A stretch of DNA of 48,555 nucleotides from an uncultured Clostridia bacterium (GCA_947584375.1 CANPWL010000014.1:1-48555), one strand, 5' to 3'; counted from the first letter of the stretch, positions 14,684 through 23,361 are shown. The notes: generated from the letters alone by a model not told the origin. Translations and numbers: made by a program.

Positions 14684-16042
14684 ATGGAAAAGCTATTGTT
14701 AAGCGAAATAGTGACAGCAGTGCGGGGAAGCTTTGGCTATCCAAGTAATATTGAAGTTACATCAATATCAACAGATACCAGAACAATTGAAAAGGGAGCA
14801 GTATTTGTTGCACTTAAAGGAAATAATTTTGACGGACATGATTATGCTGCAAAAGCAATGGAACTTGGAGCTGTTGCAGTTGTAGCAGAACGTGCAATAG
14901 AAGGCGCTAAATGCATAATAGTTGATTCTACACATCTGGCTCTGCTGGATATTGCAAGCTATTACAGAGATAAATTTAATATTAAGCTTGTCGGCATAAC
15001 AGGAAGTGTGGGAAAAACAACTACTAAGGAATTTGTATCACTGGTTATGTCAAAGAAATTTAATACGTTGAAAACCATAAAAAATTTTAATAATGAGATA
15101 GGACTTCCTATGACATTATTTGATCTTACAAACAAACATGAAGCTGCAGTTATAGAAATGGGAATGTCTAATCTCGGTGAAATTTCACGTCTTTCGCAAA
15201 CTGCTAAGCCTGATTTGTGCGTAATAACAAATATTGGATTTTCTCATATAGAAAATTTGGGTTCTCAAAAAAATATATTAAAAGCTAAGATGGAGATCCT
15301 CGACGGCGCTGATGAAAACGCTCCTCTGATTTTGTCAAAGGATGATAAGTTTTTAAAAGATGTTAAAGTCAGGGCAGACAGAAAGAAAATTTTCTATTCA
15401 ATATCTGATACATCTGCTGATGTTTATGCAAGTGATATAATAACCAGAGACGATAAGATAGAGTTTAATATTAACAGCGACGGCAATACTTATAAGGCAA
15501 AAATCAACTTTCTTGGCGAACATAATATTAAAAATGCTCTTGCCGCTTTCTGTGTAGGACGTGAATACCGGATCAGTCCTGAATCTATGATTGAGGCAAT
15601 AAGCGAGTATATTCCCGAAGGAATACGCCAAACAATAAGCGATATAAACGGAGTTAAAATAATAGCCGACTGCTATAACTCCAGTCCTGATTCCGCAAAA
15701 TCGGCGCTTCATACTCTTTCGCAGATCAATACAACAGGAAAAAAGATTGCAGTTTTAGGAGATATGTTGGAACTCGGAAAAATGTCAAATGAACTTCACA
15801 GATCGGTTGGAGAAGCTGTTTGCGAAGAAAATATTGATTTGCTTTTATGCCTTGGCGACATGTCTGATTACTACATTAAAGGAGCTCTAAAAAAAGGTTT
15901 TGATATAAATAATACTAAAGTATTTACTTCAAAGGATGAAATTGCCGAATATCTTAAATCAACAATGACAGAAGGCGACGCAATTTTATTCAAAGCAAGC
16001 CGCGGAATGAAATTTGAGGAGATAATTGAGAAAATAAAATAA
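14684..16042 (+). CDS. murF: UDP-MurNAc-tripeptide:D-Ala-D-Ala ligase MurF
   Basis: MurF completes the pentapeptide precursor by adding D-Ala-D-Ala. Domain 1 (residues 1-100) has the MurF form STDTRTIEKGAVFVALKG; the ATP loop GITGSVGKTTT lies at 104-114; EMGMSNLGEI, the asparagine-rich HNIKNALAAF segment and the C-terminal DCYNSSPDS and LGDMLELG motifs follow. The 452-aa length is typical. The gene lies 63 bp after murE. mraY and murD, which usually follow murF, are missing here. Confidence 0.96.
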   Translation: MEKLLLSEIVTAVRGSFGYPSNIEVTSISTDTRTIEKGAVFVALKGNNFDGHDYAAKAMELGAVAVVAERAIEGAKCIIVDSTHLALLDIASYYRDKFNIKLVGITGSVGKTTTKEFVSLVMSKKFNTLKTIKNFNNEIGLPMTLFDLTNKHEAAVIEMGMSNLGEISRLSQTAKPDLCVITNIGFSHIENLGSQKNILKAKMEILDGADENAPLILSKDDKFLKDVKVRADRKKIFYSISDTSADVYASDIITRDDKIEFNINSDGNTYKAKINFLGEHNIKNALAAFCVGREYRISPESMIEAISEYIPEGIRQTISDINGVKIIADCYNSSPDSAKSALHTLSQINTTGKKIAVLGDMLELGKMSNELHRSVGEAVCEENIDLLLCLGDMSDYYIKGALKKGFDINNTKVFTSKDEIAEYLKSTMTEGDAILFKASRGMKFEEIIEKIK

Positions 16043-16073
16043 TCACATTTAAGCTGAGAAAGGAGAAAGAATA

Positions 16074-17300
16074 TTGCCTGTTAATTCCGAAAATCTGAAC
16101 GGCAGCAGTTTTAAACAGAAAAGATATAATCCCACTGAAACGCCCGTATCAGTTACCAGAAAAAAATGGAATATCCAATGGATAAAAACAGATATGGATA
16201 AACCTTTTTTAATAATAGTGATAACCCTGCTTGTTTTCGGAGTTGTAATGATGTTCTCTGCGAGCTACGCTTGGGGACTTCATGATTATGGAGACGGCTA
16301 TTATTACGCAAAAAAACAGATAATAGCAGCTGTTGCCGGAATTGTGGTTATGTATTTTGTTACGCATCTGGATTATCATATGTATCAGAATACAAAGCTT
16401 GCTTATCTCTTTTTTATATTTACTTGGGTGCTTAACCTGTTTACTGCCTTTAAAGGACGTGAAGTTGCAGGGGCAAGACGATGGATAACTATTGGTATTG
16501 AATTTCAGCCATCTGAACTTTTAAAGGTTGCAATCATAATCATATTTGCATATATAATTTCAATGAATTATACAAAATTTACTAAAAAATGGACGTACAG
16601 TATTGTTCCTTTTGCAATAATTATTGCGCTTTGTGCAATGACCTTGGTTTTACAAAGACATATGTCCGGCGTTTTGATTATAGGAATGATAGGTCTTTCA
16701 CTTATGTTTGCAGGAGGAGTTCCGAGAAAAAACTTTTGGGCATTTGTGGGGGTATGTGCAGGAGCAGGAATTATGCTTTTGCTTTTCAGATCAATAATCA
16801 ACGGAGATTTAGGATACATTTCAGACCGTATACAGTCATGGAGAGATCCGTCGTCTGATATAAAGAACTCTACATATCAAACGTGGCAATCGCTGTTAGC
16901 CATCGGTTCTGGAGGAATTTTCGGTCTTGGCTTTGGCGAATCAAAGCAAAAATTTTTATATTTATCCGAATCTCAGAACGACTTTGTATTTTCAATAATT
17001 TGTGAGGAACTTGGATTGATCGGAGCAATTATAGTTATGCTCTTATTTGCACTGTTCGTATTCAGAGGATTTTATATTGCGGCTAATTCTCCCGATAAGT
17101 TTGGAATGATTCTTTCAGCAGGAATTACAATTCAAATCGGATTACAGGCACTTTTAAATATCGCCGTTGCTACAAATTCTTTCCCGAACACGGGAATTTC
17201 GCTTCCGTTTTTCAGTTACGGAGGAACGGCGCTGATGATTCAGCTTATTGAAATGGGAATGGTGCTTTCCGTTTCGAGACAGTCTAAAACTATGGAATAG
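16074..17300 (+). CDS. ftsW: SEDS glycosyltransferase FtsW/SpoVE
   Basis: A lipid II polymerase of the SEDS family, partner of the class B PBP encoded two genes upstream of murF. The 408-residue protein has a basic cytoplasmic tail and about ten transmembrane helices. Diagnostic stretches include VAGARRWITIGIEFQPSELLK, LAIGSGGIFGLGFGESKQKF, SESQNDFVFSIICEELGLIG (the catalytic loop region) and SLPFFSYGGTALMIQL. The start is TTG at 16074 behind GAAAGGAG. In Clostridia the copy in this cluster may serve division (FtsW) or sporulation (SpoVE); sequence cannot decide. Confidence 0.93.
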   Translation: MPVNSENLNGSSFKQKRYNPTETPVSVTRKKWNIQWIKTDMDKPFLIIVITLLVFGVVMMFSASYAWGLHDYGDGYYYAKKQIIAAVAGIVVMYFVTHLDYHMYQNTKLAYLFFIFTWVLNLFTAFKGREVAGARRWITIGIEFQPSELLKVAIIIIFAYIISMNYTKFTKKWTYSIVPFAIIIALCAMTLVLQRHMSGVLIIGMIGLSLMFAGGVPRKNFWAFVGVCAGAGIMLLLFRSIINGDLGYISDRIQSWRDPSSDIKNSTYQTWQSLLAIGSGGIFGLGFGESKQKFLYLSESQNDFVFSIICEELGLIGAIIVMLLFALFVFRGFYIAANSPDKFGMILSAGITIQIGLQALLNIAVATNSFPNTGISLPFFSYGGTALMIQLIEMGMVLSVSRQSKTME

Positions 17301-17355
17301 GTAAAGTATTTTATAGGGTAATTATATACAAAAAATACAGTAGGAGGAAATGCTC

Positions 17356-17385
17356 ATGAACGGGCATAGTAAAATTTATGCTTAG
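17356..17385 (+). CDS. Nine-codon leader ORF overlapping murG start
   Basis: The only strong ribosome site here, AGGAGG at 17342-17347, is 8 nt before the ATG at 17356. That ATG opens a 9-codon frame (MNGHSKIYA) ending with TAG at 17383-17385. The murG ATG at 17378 lies inside it, in another frame, and has no ribosome site of its own. This geometry predicts translation of murG by termination-reinitiation. Confidence 0.5.
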   Translation: MNGHSKIYA

Positions 17386-18529
17386 GATATTATTAGCAGG
17401 AGGCGGAACAGCCGGTCATGTAAATCCTGCACTGGCAATTGCAGAAATAATAAAGGATAAACATCCCGATACACAATTTTGCTTTGCCGGAACTCCCGAT
17501 GGACTGGAAGCGTCTATTATTCCAAAGGAAGGATACGAGTTCAAGTCTATTAAGATAAAAGGATTTCAAAGAAAAATAAGTCTTGAAAATATCAAAAGAA
17601 ATTTAAAGGCAGTAAGCTACCTGGCAATGTCAGGTCATAGGTCAAAGCAGATAATAAAAGAATTTGACCCTGATATTGTCATAGGAACAGGCGGATATGT
17701 TTCCGGTCCTATTGTAAGAATGGCAGCTAAGATGGGTATTAAAACTGCGATCCATGAGGCTAATGCATTTCCGGGCGTTACTACAAAAATATTATCTAAG
17801 TATGTTGACAAGATCATGCTTACCGTTAAGGAGACAGAAAAGTATTTGGAAAACCGTGTAAAATGTGCAGTAACAGGACTTCCTGTCAGAAAGGGCTTTG
17901 GAGGAATATCAAAGCAGCAGGCAAGAGAAAAGTTAGGGCTGCCTAAAGATGAGATTTGCATTTTGTCTACCGGGGGAAGCCTTGGTGCAAAAGTAATAAA
18001 TGAAGCTGTTGCCAAGCTTTTTAAGTGGTATCAGGAAAACAATATAAAAATCAACCACATACATTCTTACGGAAAATATCAGGGATATAAGGATTATCCC
18101 GAAACTTTAAAAGCTGAAGGCATTGATCTGAACGATAAAAGAATCAGACTTTCAGAATATGTTGATATGCCTGTGTGTATGGCTGCGGCGGATCTTGTTA
18201 TAAGTCGCTGCGGAGCAAACTCACTTACCGAGCTTGAAGCTATCGGAAGAGGTTCAATACTTATTCCGTCGCCTAATGTAGCTGAAAATCATCAGTATTA
18301 TAATGGTATGGTACTCGATAAGGCAGGGGCAGGTATTTGTATTGAGCAAAAGGACTTTTCTGCCGAGTGGCTTATAGAAAAGATAAATGACTTTTATACA
18401 AACAAAGAAAAGCTTGAAATTCTTTCTGAAAATGCTAAAAAGCTTTATATAAGCGATACCCCTGAACGGGTATACGGAGTTTTATCCCCTCTTATTGCAA
18501 GTGTTATAATTAAGTCATCCTCAAAATAG
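17378..18529 (+). CDS. murG: MurG, lipid II-forming GlcNAc transferase
   Basis: This peripheral membrane GT-B enzyme transfers GlcNAc from UDP-GlcNAc to lipid I. The N-terminal LAGGGTAGHVNPALA, IGTGGYVSGP and HEANAFPG loops and the C-terminal UDP-binding stretch ISRCGANSLTELEAIGRGS with NVAENHQYYNG are diagnostic. The 383-aa length is slightly long but normal. The start at 17378 gives the family-typical MLRILLAGGG. Translation is probably coupled to the overlapping leader ORF. Follows ftsW by 77 bp and precedes murA. Confidence 0.96.
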   Translation: MLRILLAGGGTAGHVNPALAIAEIIKDKHPDTQFCFAGTPDGLEASIIPKEGYEFKSIKIKGFQRKISLENIKRNLKAVSYLAMSGHRSKQIIKEFDPDIVIGTGGYVSGPIVRMAAKMGIKTAIHEANAFPGVTTKILSKYVDKIMLTVKETEKYLENRVKCAVTGLPVRKGFGGISKQQAREKLGLPKDEICILSTGGSLGAKVINEAVAKLFKWYQENNIKINHIHSYGKYQGYKDYPETLKAEGIDLNDKRIRLSEYVDMPVCMAAADLVISRCGANSLTELEAIGRGSILIPSPNVAENHQYYNGMVLDKAGAGICIEQKDFSAEWLIEKINDFYTNKEKLEILSENAKKLYISDTPERVYGVLSPLIASVIIKSSSK

Positions 18530-18621
18530 ATAAAAAACATCAGCCTTAAAAACAGTAACTCTCTTTTAGGCGTTTGCATAATATGTGTTAAGCGAATTTG
18601 TTAGAAAAGGAGAGAAGCTTT

Positions 18622-19875
18622 ATGCAAAGGCTGGTTATTGAGGGCGAAAATAAACTTACAGGCGAGCTTGTTTGCCATGGAGCGAAAAATGCAGCTCTGC
18701 CCTTGCTTGCAGGATGCGTTTTAGCAAAAGGTGAAACAGTTTTACATAATTGCCCTAGACTGAGCGATGTCTTTGCGGCGTGTAGAATTTTATCATGCTT
18801 AGGTTGTAACTGCAAACGTGAAGCGGACAGTGTTTTAGTCAACACAGACGGACTCCTTCATTTCGATGTTCCGGATGATTTAATGAGAGAAATGCGTTCG
18901 TCAATTGTTTTTCTTGGAGCAATTTTAGGAAGACTTGGAAAATGCAAGCTTTCCTTTCCCGGAGGATGTGAGCTTGGTCCGCGTCCTATTGATATGCATA
19001 TTTCTGCACTCAAGAAAATGGGTGTTCAAATAAATGAAGAACACGGCATTTTAGACTGCTCTGTTCCGAACGGTTTAATAGGAACTAATATTACATTTTC
19101 TTTTCCGTCGGTAGGCGCTACTGAAAATGTCATTCTTGCCGCCGCTACCGCTAAAGGAACAACTGTTATACATAACGCAGCTCGTGAGCCTGAAATTAAT
19201 GATTTAGCAAGCTTTCTAAATTGCTGCGGAGCAAAAATAGCAAATGCCGGAGAAAGCACAATAGTTATCGAGGGTGTTAAGGAGCTTCACGGGTGTGAAT
19301 ATACCGTTATGCCGGACAGAATCGTTACGGCAACATATATGTCTGCTGCGGCAATAACAGGCGGAGAACTGAATATCACCAAAGTTAGAACAAGCGATAT
19401 AGAGGCTGTTATTCCTGTTTTTGAGCAGATGGGATGCTCTGTATACACCTACAACGATAACATTTATATTAACGCAAGACACGGACTGAAGGCTGTCAAA
19501 ACAATAAGGACTATGCCGTATCCCGGATTTCCCACCGATGCACAAGCTACAACTATGGCAGCTCTTTGCAAAGCTCAAGGAACAAGTGTTATTGTAGAAA
19601 ATATATTTGAGAACAGATACCGTCAGGTTGATGAACTTATAAGAATGGGAGCCAGAATAAAAACTGAGGGCAAGGTAGCTATTATTGATGGAGTAAAGCG
19701 TCTTTTCGGTGCAAATGTTAAGGCAACCGATTTAAGAGGCGGAGCTGCTCTTGTTATTTTAGCTCTTGCAGCCGAAGGAAAGACTGAAATAAGCGATATA
19801 CATCTGATTGACAGAGGTTATGAGATGATTGAGAAAAGTCTTTCATCTGTCGGTGCAAAAATTAAAAGAGTATAA
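18622..19875 (+). CDS. murA: UDP-GlcNAc 1-carboxyvinyltransferase MurA
   Basis: MurA catalyses the first committed step of peptidoglycan synthesis, adding enolpyruvate from PEP to UDP-GlcNAc. ATG 18622 follows AAAGGAGAG and gives 417 residues, the usual length; the open frame from TTG 18598 is less likely. The KNAALPLLA segment carries the conserved Lys-Asn pair. The catalytic cysteine C116 is present in PGGCELGPRPID, so the target site of fosfomycin is intact. RHGLKAVKTIRTMPYPGFPT and LRGGAALVILAL complete the signature. Confidence 0.96.
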   Translation: MQRLVIEGENKLTGELVCHGAKNAALPLLAGCVLAKGETVLHNCPRLSDVFAACRILSCLGCNCKREADSVLVNTDGLLHFDVPDDLMREMRSSIVFLGAILGRLGKCKLSFPGGCELGPRPIDMHISALKKMGVQINEEHGILDCSVPNGLIGTNITFSFPSVGATENVILAAATAKGTTVIHNAAREPEINDLASFLNCCGAKIANAGESTIVIEGVKELHGCEYTVMPDRIVTATYMSAAAITGGELNITKVRTSDIEAVIPVFEQMGCSVYTYNDNIYINARHGLKAVKTIRTMPYPGFPTDAQATTMAALCKAQGTSVIVENIFENRYRQVDELIRMGARIKTEGKVAIIDGVKRLFGANVKATDLRGGAALVILALAAEGKTEISDIHLIDRGYEMIEKSLSSVGAKIKRV

Positions 19876-19940
19876 AAAACAGAAATATTTACGGGTTTTG
19901 TGCTTTTTACAGTTTATGCTATTAATGCAAAAACATCGAG

Positions 19941-19975
19941 AGGAGGTATGTTCCCTAAGGAACATAGCTGAAAAA
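19941..19975 (+). promoter_or_regulatory. Ribosome site separated from divIB start by a perfect hairpin
   Basis: AGGAGG (19941-19946) is followed at once by TATGTTCC-ctaa-GGAACATA (19947-19966, 8-bp perfect stem), then 9 nt, then the ATG at 19976. Unfolded, the spacing is 29 nt and too long. Folded, the hairpin brings the ribosome site to an effective 9 nt from the start codon. Confidence 0.6.
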
Positions 19976-20800
19976 ATGAAGGATATAGAAAAAACAAATC
20001 TGTCAGATGAGCAATATAGAATTATCAATGGCGAAAAGGTTATTGTGTCCAGAAGAAAACGAAGAAGAAATATGTCACTTTACTATTTCATTGTTGTTGT
20101 CTTTGTAATTATGGCACTCATCTTTTTGTCATTGACTGTATTCTTTAATATTAAAAAAACAGATATTTCAGGAACAGATTTGTATACTGATGAACAGATC
20201 ATTCAAATAGCAGGAATATCAAATAAAGATAACCTTTTCAGGATTGATACAGACCAAATGAAGTCGGACATTCTGAGTTCATTTCCCTATCTTGAGGATA
20301 TTACTATAAAAAGAAAACTGCCGTCCACATTGCAGTTTACCGCCGTACAAGCTGTTCCGATGGCCAATATTCAAAACAAGGACGGTACCTTCTGCGTTAT
20401 AAGCACTACGGGAAGGATTGTGGAAACAGGTGTGCTTGAAAAAAAACAAGGCTTGGTCACAGTAACGGGAATGGACTTAAAGGTAAAGGATTTAGGAAAA
20501 ACCTATGAAGATAAAGACGGTATGAAATCGACAATTCTCAATCAAATGCTGAGTGAGATAAATACTCTGGGAATGACAAAATTGAACACAATAAACCTAA
20601 AAGACAGAACCAATATTAAAATGAAATATGATAACAGGCTTGATATAGAGATAGGCAGTTCGGTTGATTTAGGCTTTAAAATAAGATACGTTGAAGCGGT
20701 CATTGATAAGCTTTCAGAAACATATCAAGGAACTCTTATATATCACAATGCGACAAGCGGACTTTCGGCAATACCGAAAACGGCTGAAGCGACGTCTTAG
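19976..20800 (+). CDS. divIB: DivIB/FtsQ division protein
   Basis: A bitopic divisome protein of 274 residues from ATG 19976. It has an acidic then Lys/Arg-rich cytoplasmic tail, one transmembrane helix (about 35-57), a POTRA domain (about 59-128, FNIKKTDISGTDLYTDEQI through LPSTLQF), and a beta domain (about 130-265). FtsQ/DivIB links FtsL and DivIC and controls septal synthesis. Longer in-frame starts back to 19829 would overlap murA and have no ribosome site. It lies 101 bp after murA; start selection depends on the structured ribosome site described separately. Confidence 0.88.
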   Translation: MKDIEKTNLSDEQYRIINGEKVIVSRRKRRRNMSLYYFIVVVFVIMALIFLSLTVFFNIKKTDISGTDLYTDEQIIQIAGISNKDNLFRIDTDQMKSDILSSFPYLEDITIKRKLPSTLQFTAVQAVPMANIQNKDGTFCVISTTGRIVETGVLEKKQGLVTVTGMDLKVKDLGKTYEDKDGMKSTILNQMLSEINTLGMTKLNTINLKDRTNIKMKYDNRLDIEIGSSVDLGFKIRYVEAVIDKLSETYQGTLIYHNATSGLSAIPKTAEATS

Positions 20801-20855
20801 GGGAATTAAAATATAGTTAATATAAAGAATTTTGGGTAAATAAAGAGGGATTGTT

Positions 20856-21416
20856 TTGTTTTTTCATGCTTCACAGACGCCGAACATTAAAGTTTTAATC
20901 CCACGCATTTCAAATCACGGTAAACCGCTTATTTATTTCACGCAAAAGAGGGAAAATGCATTAGTTTATTTAAGCAACGCAGTTGAGAAGTATTGCAAAG
21001 AAGCAGGTATTAAAATCAAAACGCATATAAAAACTTGGGCAAGCTACGGGTTTAATAAGGACGGTATTTTAGAGTTAGATGAGTATTATCCAAACGCAAC
21101 TGAGGATACTTATAAAGGTATATCAGGCTTTATTTATTCTGCTGAAAAAATAGGTGATCATCAGAAAATGACAGATATACCTTTTGCTGTTACTTGTGAA
21201 AACCCTGTGACCGTTGAGAATTGCGAATTTATATCCGACTCATATGAAGCTGTTTTGGAGTCTGCTCAACGAGGAGAGATTATTTTAAATAGGTTTGAAG
21301 AAAATAGTTTGGCTAAATTAGAATGGATAAGAAAAATAATCACAGATGAATATAATAATTCCATCTCCAGTCCCGAATACCGTATGTTTCTAAAAGCTAA
21401 GTTTGATTTTATATAG
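20856..21416 (+). CDS. Conserved hypothetical protein, possibly ADP-ribosyltransferase-like fold
   Basis: A soluble protein of 186 residues beginning with TTG at 20856 behind GAGGGA. The opening FHASQTPNIKVLIPR and the YFTQKRENALVYL segment, with further Tyr-rich strands and a late Glu-rich helix, recall proteins of the ADP-ribosyltransferase-like fold, in which an N-terminal His and a downstream Tyr/Ser strand line an NAD site. This is inference from short motifs; activity is unproven. It lies between divIB and the ftsZ promoter, an unusual place, 55 bp after divIB, and may be cotranscribed with the cluster. Confidence 0.65.
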   Translation: MFFHASQTPNIKVLIPRISNHGKPLIYFTQKRENALVYLSNAVEKYCKEAGIKIKTHIKTWASYGFNKDGILELDEYYPNATEDTYKGISGFIYSAEKIGDHQKMTDIPFAVTCENPVTVENCEFISDSYEAVLESAQRGEIILNRFEENSLAKLEWIRKIITDEYNNSISSPEYRMFLKAKFDFI

Positions 21417-21515
21417 AATAATAGTAGAATAAATTTACATGGTATTAATTAAGATAAAAACAAAGAAATTAATTACATTACAGAAATAACATACCAAAAT
21501 TATACGTTTTTTCGT

Positions 21516-21545
21516 GTGTTTTTTGCAAAAACATTAAAAAAACAC
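21516..21545 (+). repeat. Inverted repeat upstream of ftsZ promoter
   Basis: GTGTTTTTT (21516-21524) and its exact complement AAAAAACAC (21537-21545) abut the minus-35 box of the ftsZ promoter. It could be an operator or a remnant terminator; no T-run follows on the plus strand. Confidence 0.4.
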
Positions 21546-21574
21546 TTGCCAAGAGGGATAAAATGTGTTAGAAT
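21546..21574 (+). promoter_or_regulatory. ftsZ promoter
   Basis: TTGCCA (21546-21551), 17-bp spacer, TAGAAT (21569-21574) preceded by TGT, an extended minus-10. ftsZ can thus be expressed apart from the rest of the cluster. Confidence 0.65.
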
Positions 21575-21640
21575 ACTAACGTATAGTAGTATGTGATTAT
21601 GAATTAATATGCTATAAAAATTAAGTAGGAGGACTTTATA

Positions 21641-22723
21641 ATGAGTTTTTCAATTAGCTCAGAGGATGTTTTTGGTGCTAAGATAAAAGTAATCGGCGTC
21701 GGCGGCGGCGGCGGTAACGCTTTGAATTGTATCGCACAAGAGGGCTTATCAGGCAATGTGGATTACATAGCTGTAAATACAGACGTTCAGGCTTTGCAGA
21801 GATCTAAGGCTACTGAAAAAATTCAGATAGGCTCAAAGCTGACACGTGGACTCGGTGCAGGCGGAAAGCCTGAGGTTGGCGAAGCTTCAGCTCAGGAAAG
21901 CAAAGAAGAAATCGCAGACGCTATTAAAGACGCTAATATGGTATTCATTACTGCCGGAATGGGCGGCGGAACAGGAACAGGCGCTGCTCCTGTTGTGGCT
22001 GAAATCGCTCAGGAACTTGGAATTTTAACAGTTGCTGTTGTTACAAAGCCTTTTGCTTTTGAAGGAGCAAAGAAAATGCAGCAGGCTGAAAAGGGAATTG
22101 ATGAACTTTTATCGAATGTTGACTCACTTATTGTTATTCCTAACCAAAAGCTTTTAACAGGCGAACAAAGACTTACAATGCGTGAATCGTTCTCACTTGC
22201 TGATAATATATTAAAAACCGGTGTAATGTCTATTGCTGACTTAATTCTTAGAAACGGATTTATGAATGTTGACTTTGCTGATGTTACAACTATTATGAAA
22301 GACGCCGGTCTTGCTCATATTGCTATCGGTTCAGGAACAGGCAAAGACAAGGCTCAGGAGGCAGCTAAGCAGGTTATTTCCAGTCCGCTTCTTGAAACAT
22401 CGATCAGCGGTGCAAGAAGACTTCTTGTAAACATTGTTATGTCTGAAGATATTGTTACATCTGATATGGACGAGCTTACACAAATTATAACTCAGGCCGT
22501 TGATCCGGATGCTATAATCATTTTCGGTGCGGATTACAGTTCTGAAATAACAGATACTATTGATGTTACTGTTATTGCTACTGACTTTGCTGACGTAAAG
22601 AAATCCTCAAAGGATGACGCTTTGTCTTCACTTAGTTCTGAGGCTATGGCAAAGGCAGGAGTTAAAGCTCCTGACAATCCAAATTACTATGATGATATAT
22701 TTAACATCATTAAAAACAAGTAA
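21641..22723 (+). CDS. ftsZ: Cell division GTPase FtsZ
   Basis: FtsZ polymerises into the Z ring and recruits the divisome. The nucleotide-binding GVGGGGGNA segment, the tubulin signature GGGTGTGAAPVVAEIA, the VDSLIVIPNQKLL loop and the T7 region (NVDFADVTTIMKDAG) are all present. The 360-aa length implies a short linker. The C-terminal peptide NYYDDIFNIIKNK differs from the usual DIPxFLR form but keeps an acidic-hydrophobic-basic pattern. Start ATG with AGGAGGA. ftsA is not adjacent; a terminator follows at 22738. Confidence 0.98.
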   Translation: MSFSISSEDVFGAKIKVIGVGGGGGNALNCIAQEGLSGNVDYIAVNTDVQALQRSKATEKIQIGSKLTRGLGAGGKPEVGEASAQESKEEIADAIKDANMVFITAGMGGGTGTGAAPVVAEIAQELGILTVAVVTKPFAFEGAKKMQQAEKGIDELLSNVDSLIVIPNQKLLTGEQRLTMRESFSLADNILKTGVMSIADLILRNGFMNVDFADVTTIMKDAGLAHIAIGSGTGKDKAQEAAKQVISSPLLETSISGARRLLVNIVMSEDIVTSDMDELTQIITQAVDPDAIIIFGADYSSEITDTIDVTVIATDFADVKKSSKDDALSSLSSEAMAKAGVKAPDNPNYYDDIFNIIKNK

Positions 22724-22737
22724 TTAATTAACTTTAT

Positions 22738-22767
22738 GCACCTTACTTTTATGTAAGGTGCTTTTAT
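22738..22767 (+). terminator. ftsZ terminator
   Basis: GCACCTTAC pairs with GTAAGGTGC (9 bp, 6-nt loop), then TTTTATTTT. It ends the ftsZ transcript. Confidence 0.9.
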
Positions 22768-22803
22768 TTTCTTTGTTTATTGTTTAGGAAATGGTGATCT
22801 AAC

Positions 22804-23361
22804 ATGGCTGAAATAAAAAAAGTGTTATCAAGCGAGCTTAAAGCACGTTCAGGCGAATTCAGATGCGGAGATAAAATACTTCTGTCAGGCACAGTATATA
22901 CAGCACGTGACGCTGCACATAAAAGATTTAATACACTTCTTGACGAAGGAAAGGAACTCCCTATCCCGATCAAAGGCTCTGTTATATACTATGCAGGTCC
23001 AACTCCGGCACCTGAGGGTAAGCCCATAGGTTCTTGCGGTCCTACAACCTCTGGAAGAATGGATCGGTTTGCACCACGACTCTTGGATCTGGGTCTTGGA
23101 GGAATGATAGGAAAAGGCGAACGAAATATTGATGTGAGAGACGCTATTGTAAGAAACAAAGCACTTTATCTATGTTCAATCGGCGGAGCAGGTGCGCTTG
23201 CATATAAATGTATAAAATCATGTGAGGTCGTGGCTTTCGACGATTTGGGATGCGAATCAGTGAAAAAGCTCAATGTGGAGAACTTCCCGCTTGTTGTAGC
23301 AGATGACGTCTACGGCGGTGATATCTTTCACATCGGCAGACAGAAGTTTTGCTCTCTGTAA
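22804..23361 (+). CDS. Fe-S hydro-lyase beta subunit (fumarase/tartrate dehydratase type)
   Basis: This is the beta subunit (swivelling domain) of a class I iron-sulphur fumarate hydratase or L(+)-tartrate dehydratase. GDKILLSGTVYTARDAAHKR, YYAGPTPAPEGKPIGSCGPTTSGRMD and GMIGKGER are diagnostic, the last two lining the substrate site. The 185-aa length fits a stand-alone beta subunit. The catalytic 4Fe-4S cluster is carried by the alpha subunit, which is not found next to it on either side, so it must be encoded elsewhere or be lost. Flanked by terminator and the sigma factor promoter. Confidence 0.9.
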   Translation: MAEIKKVLSSELKARSGEFRCGDKILLSGTVYTARDAAHKRFNTLLDEGKELPIPIKGSVIYYAGPTPAPEGKPIGSCGPTTSGRMDRFAPRLLDLGLGGMIGKGERNIDVRDAIVRNKALYLCSIGGAGALAYKCIKSCEVVAFDDLGCESVKKLNVENFPLVVADDVYGGDIFHIGRQKFCSL

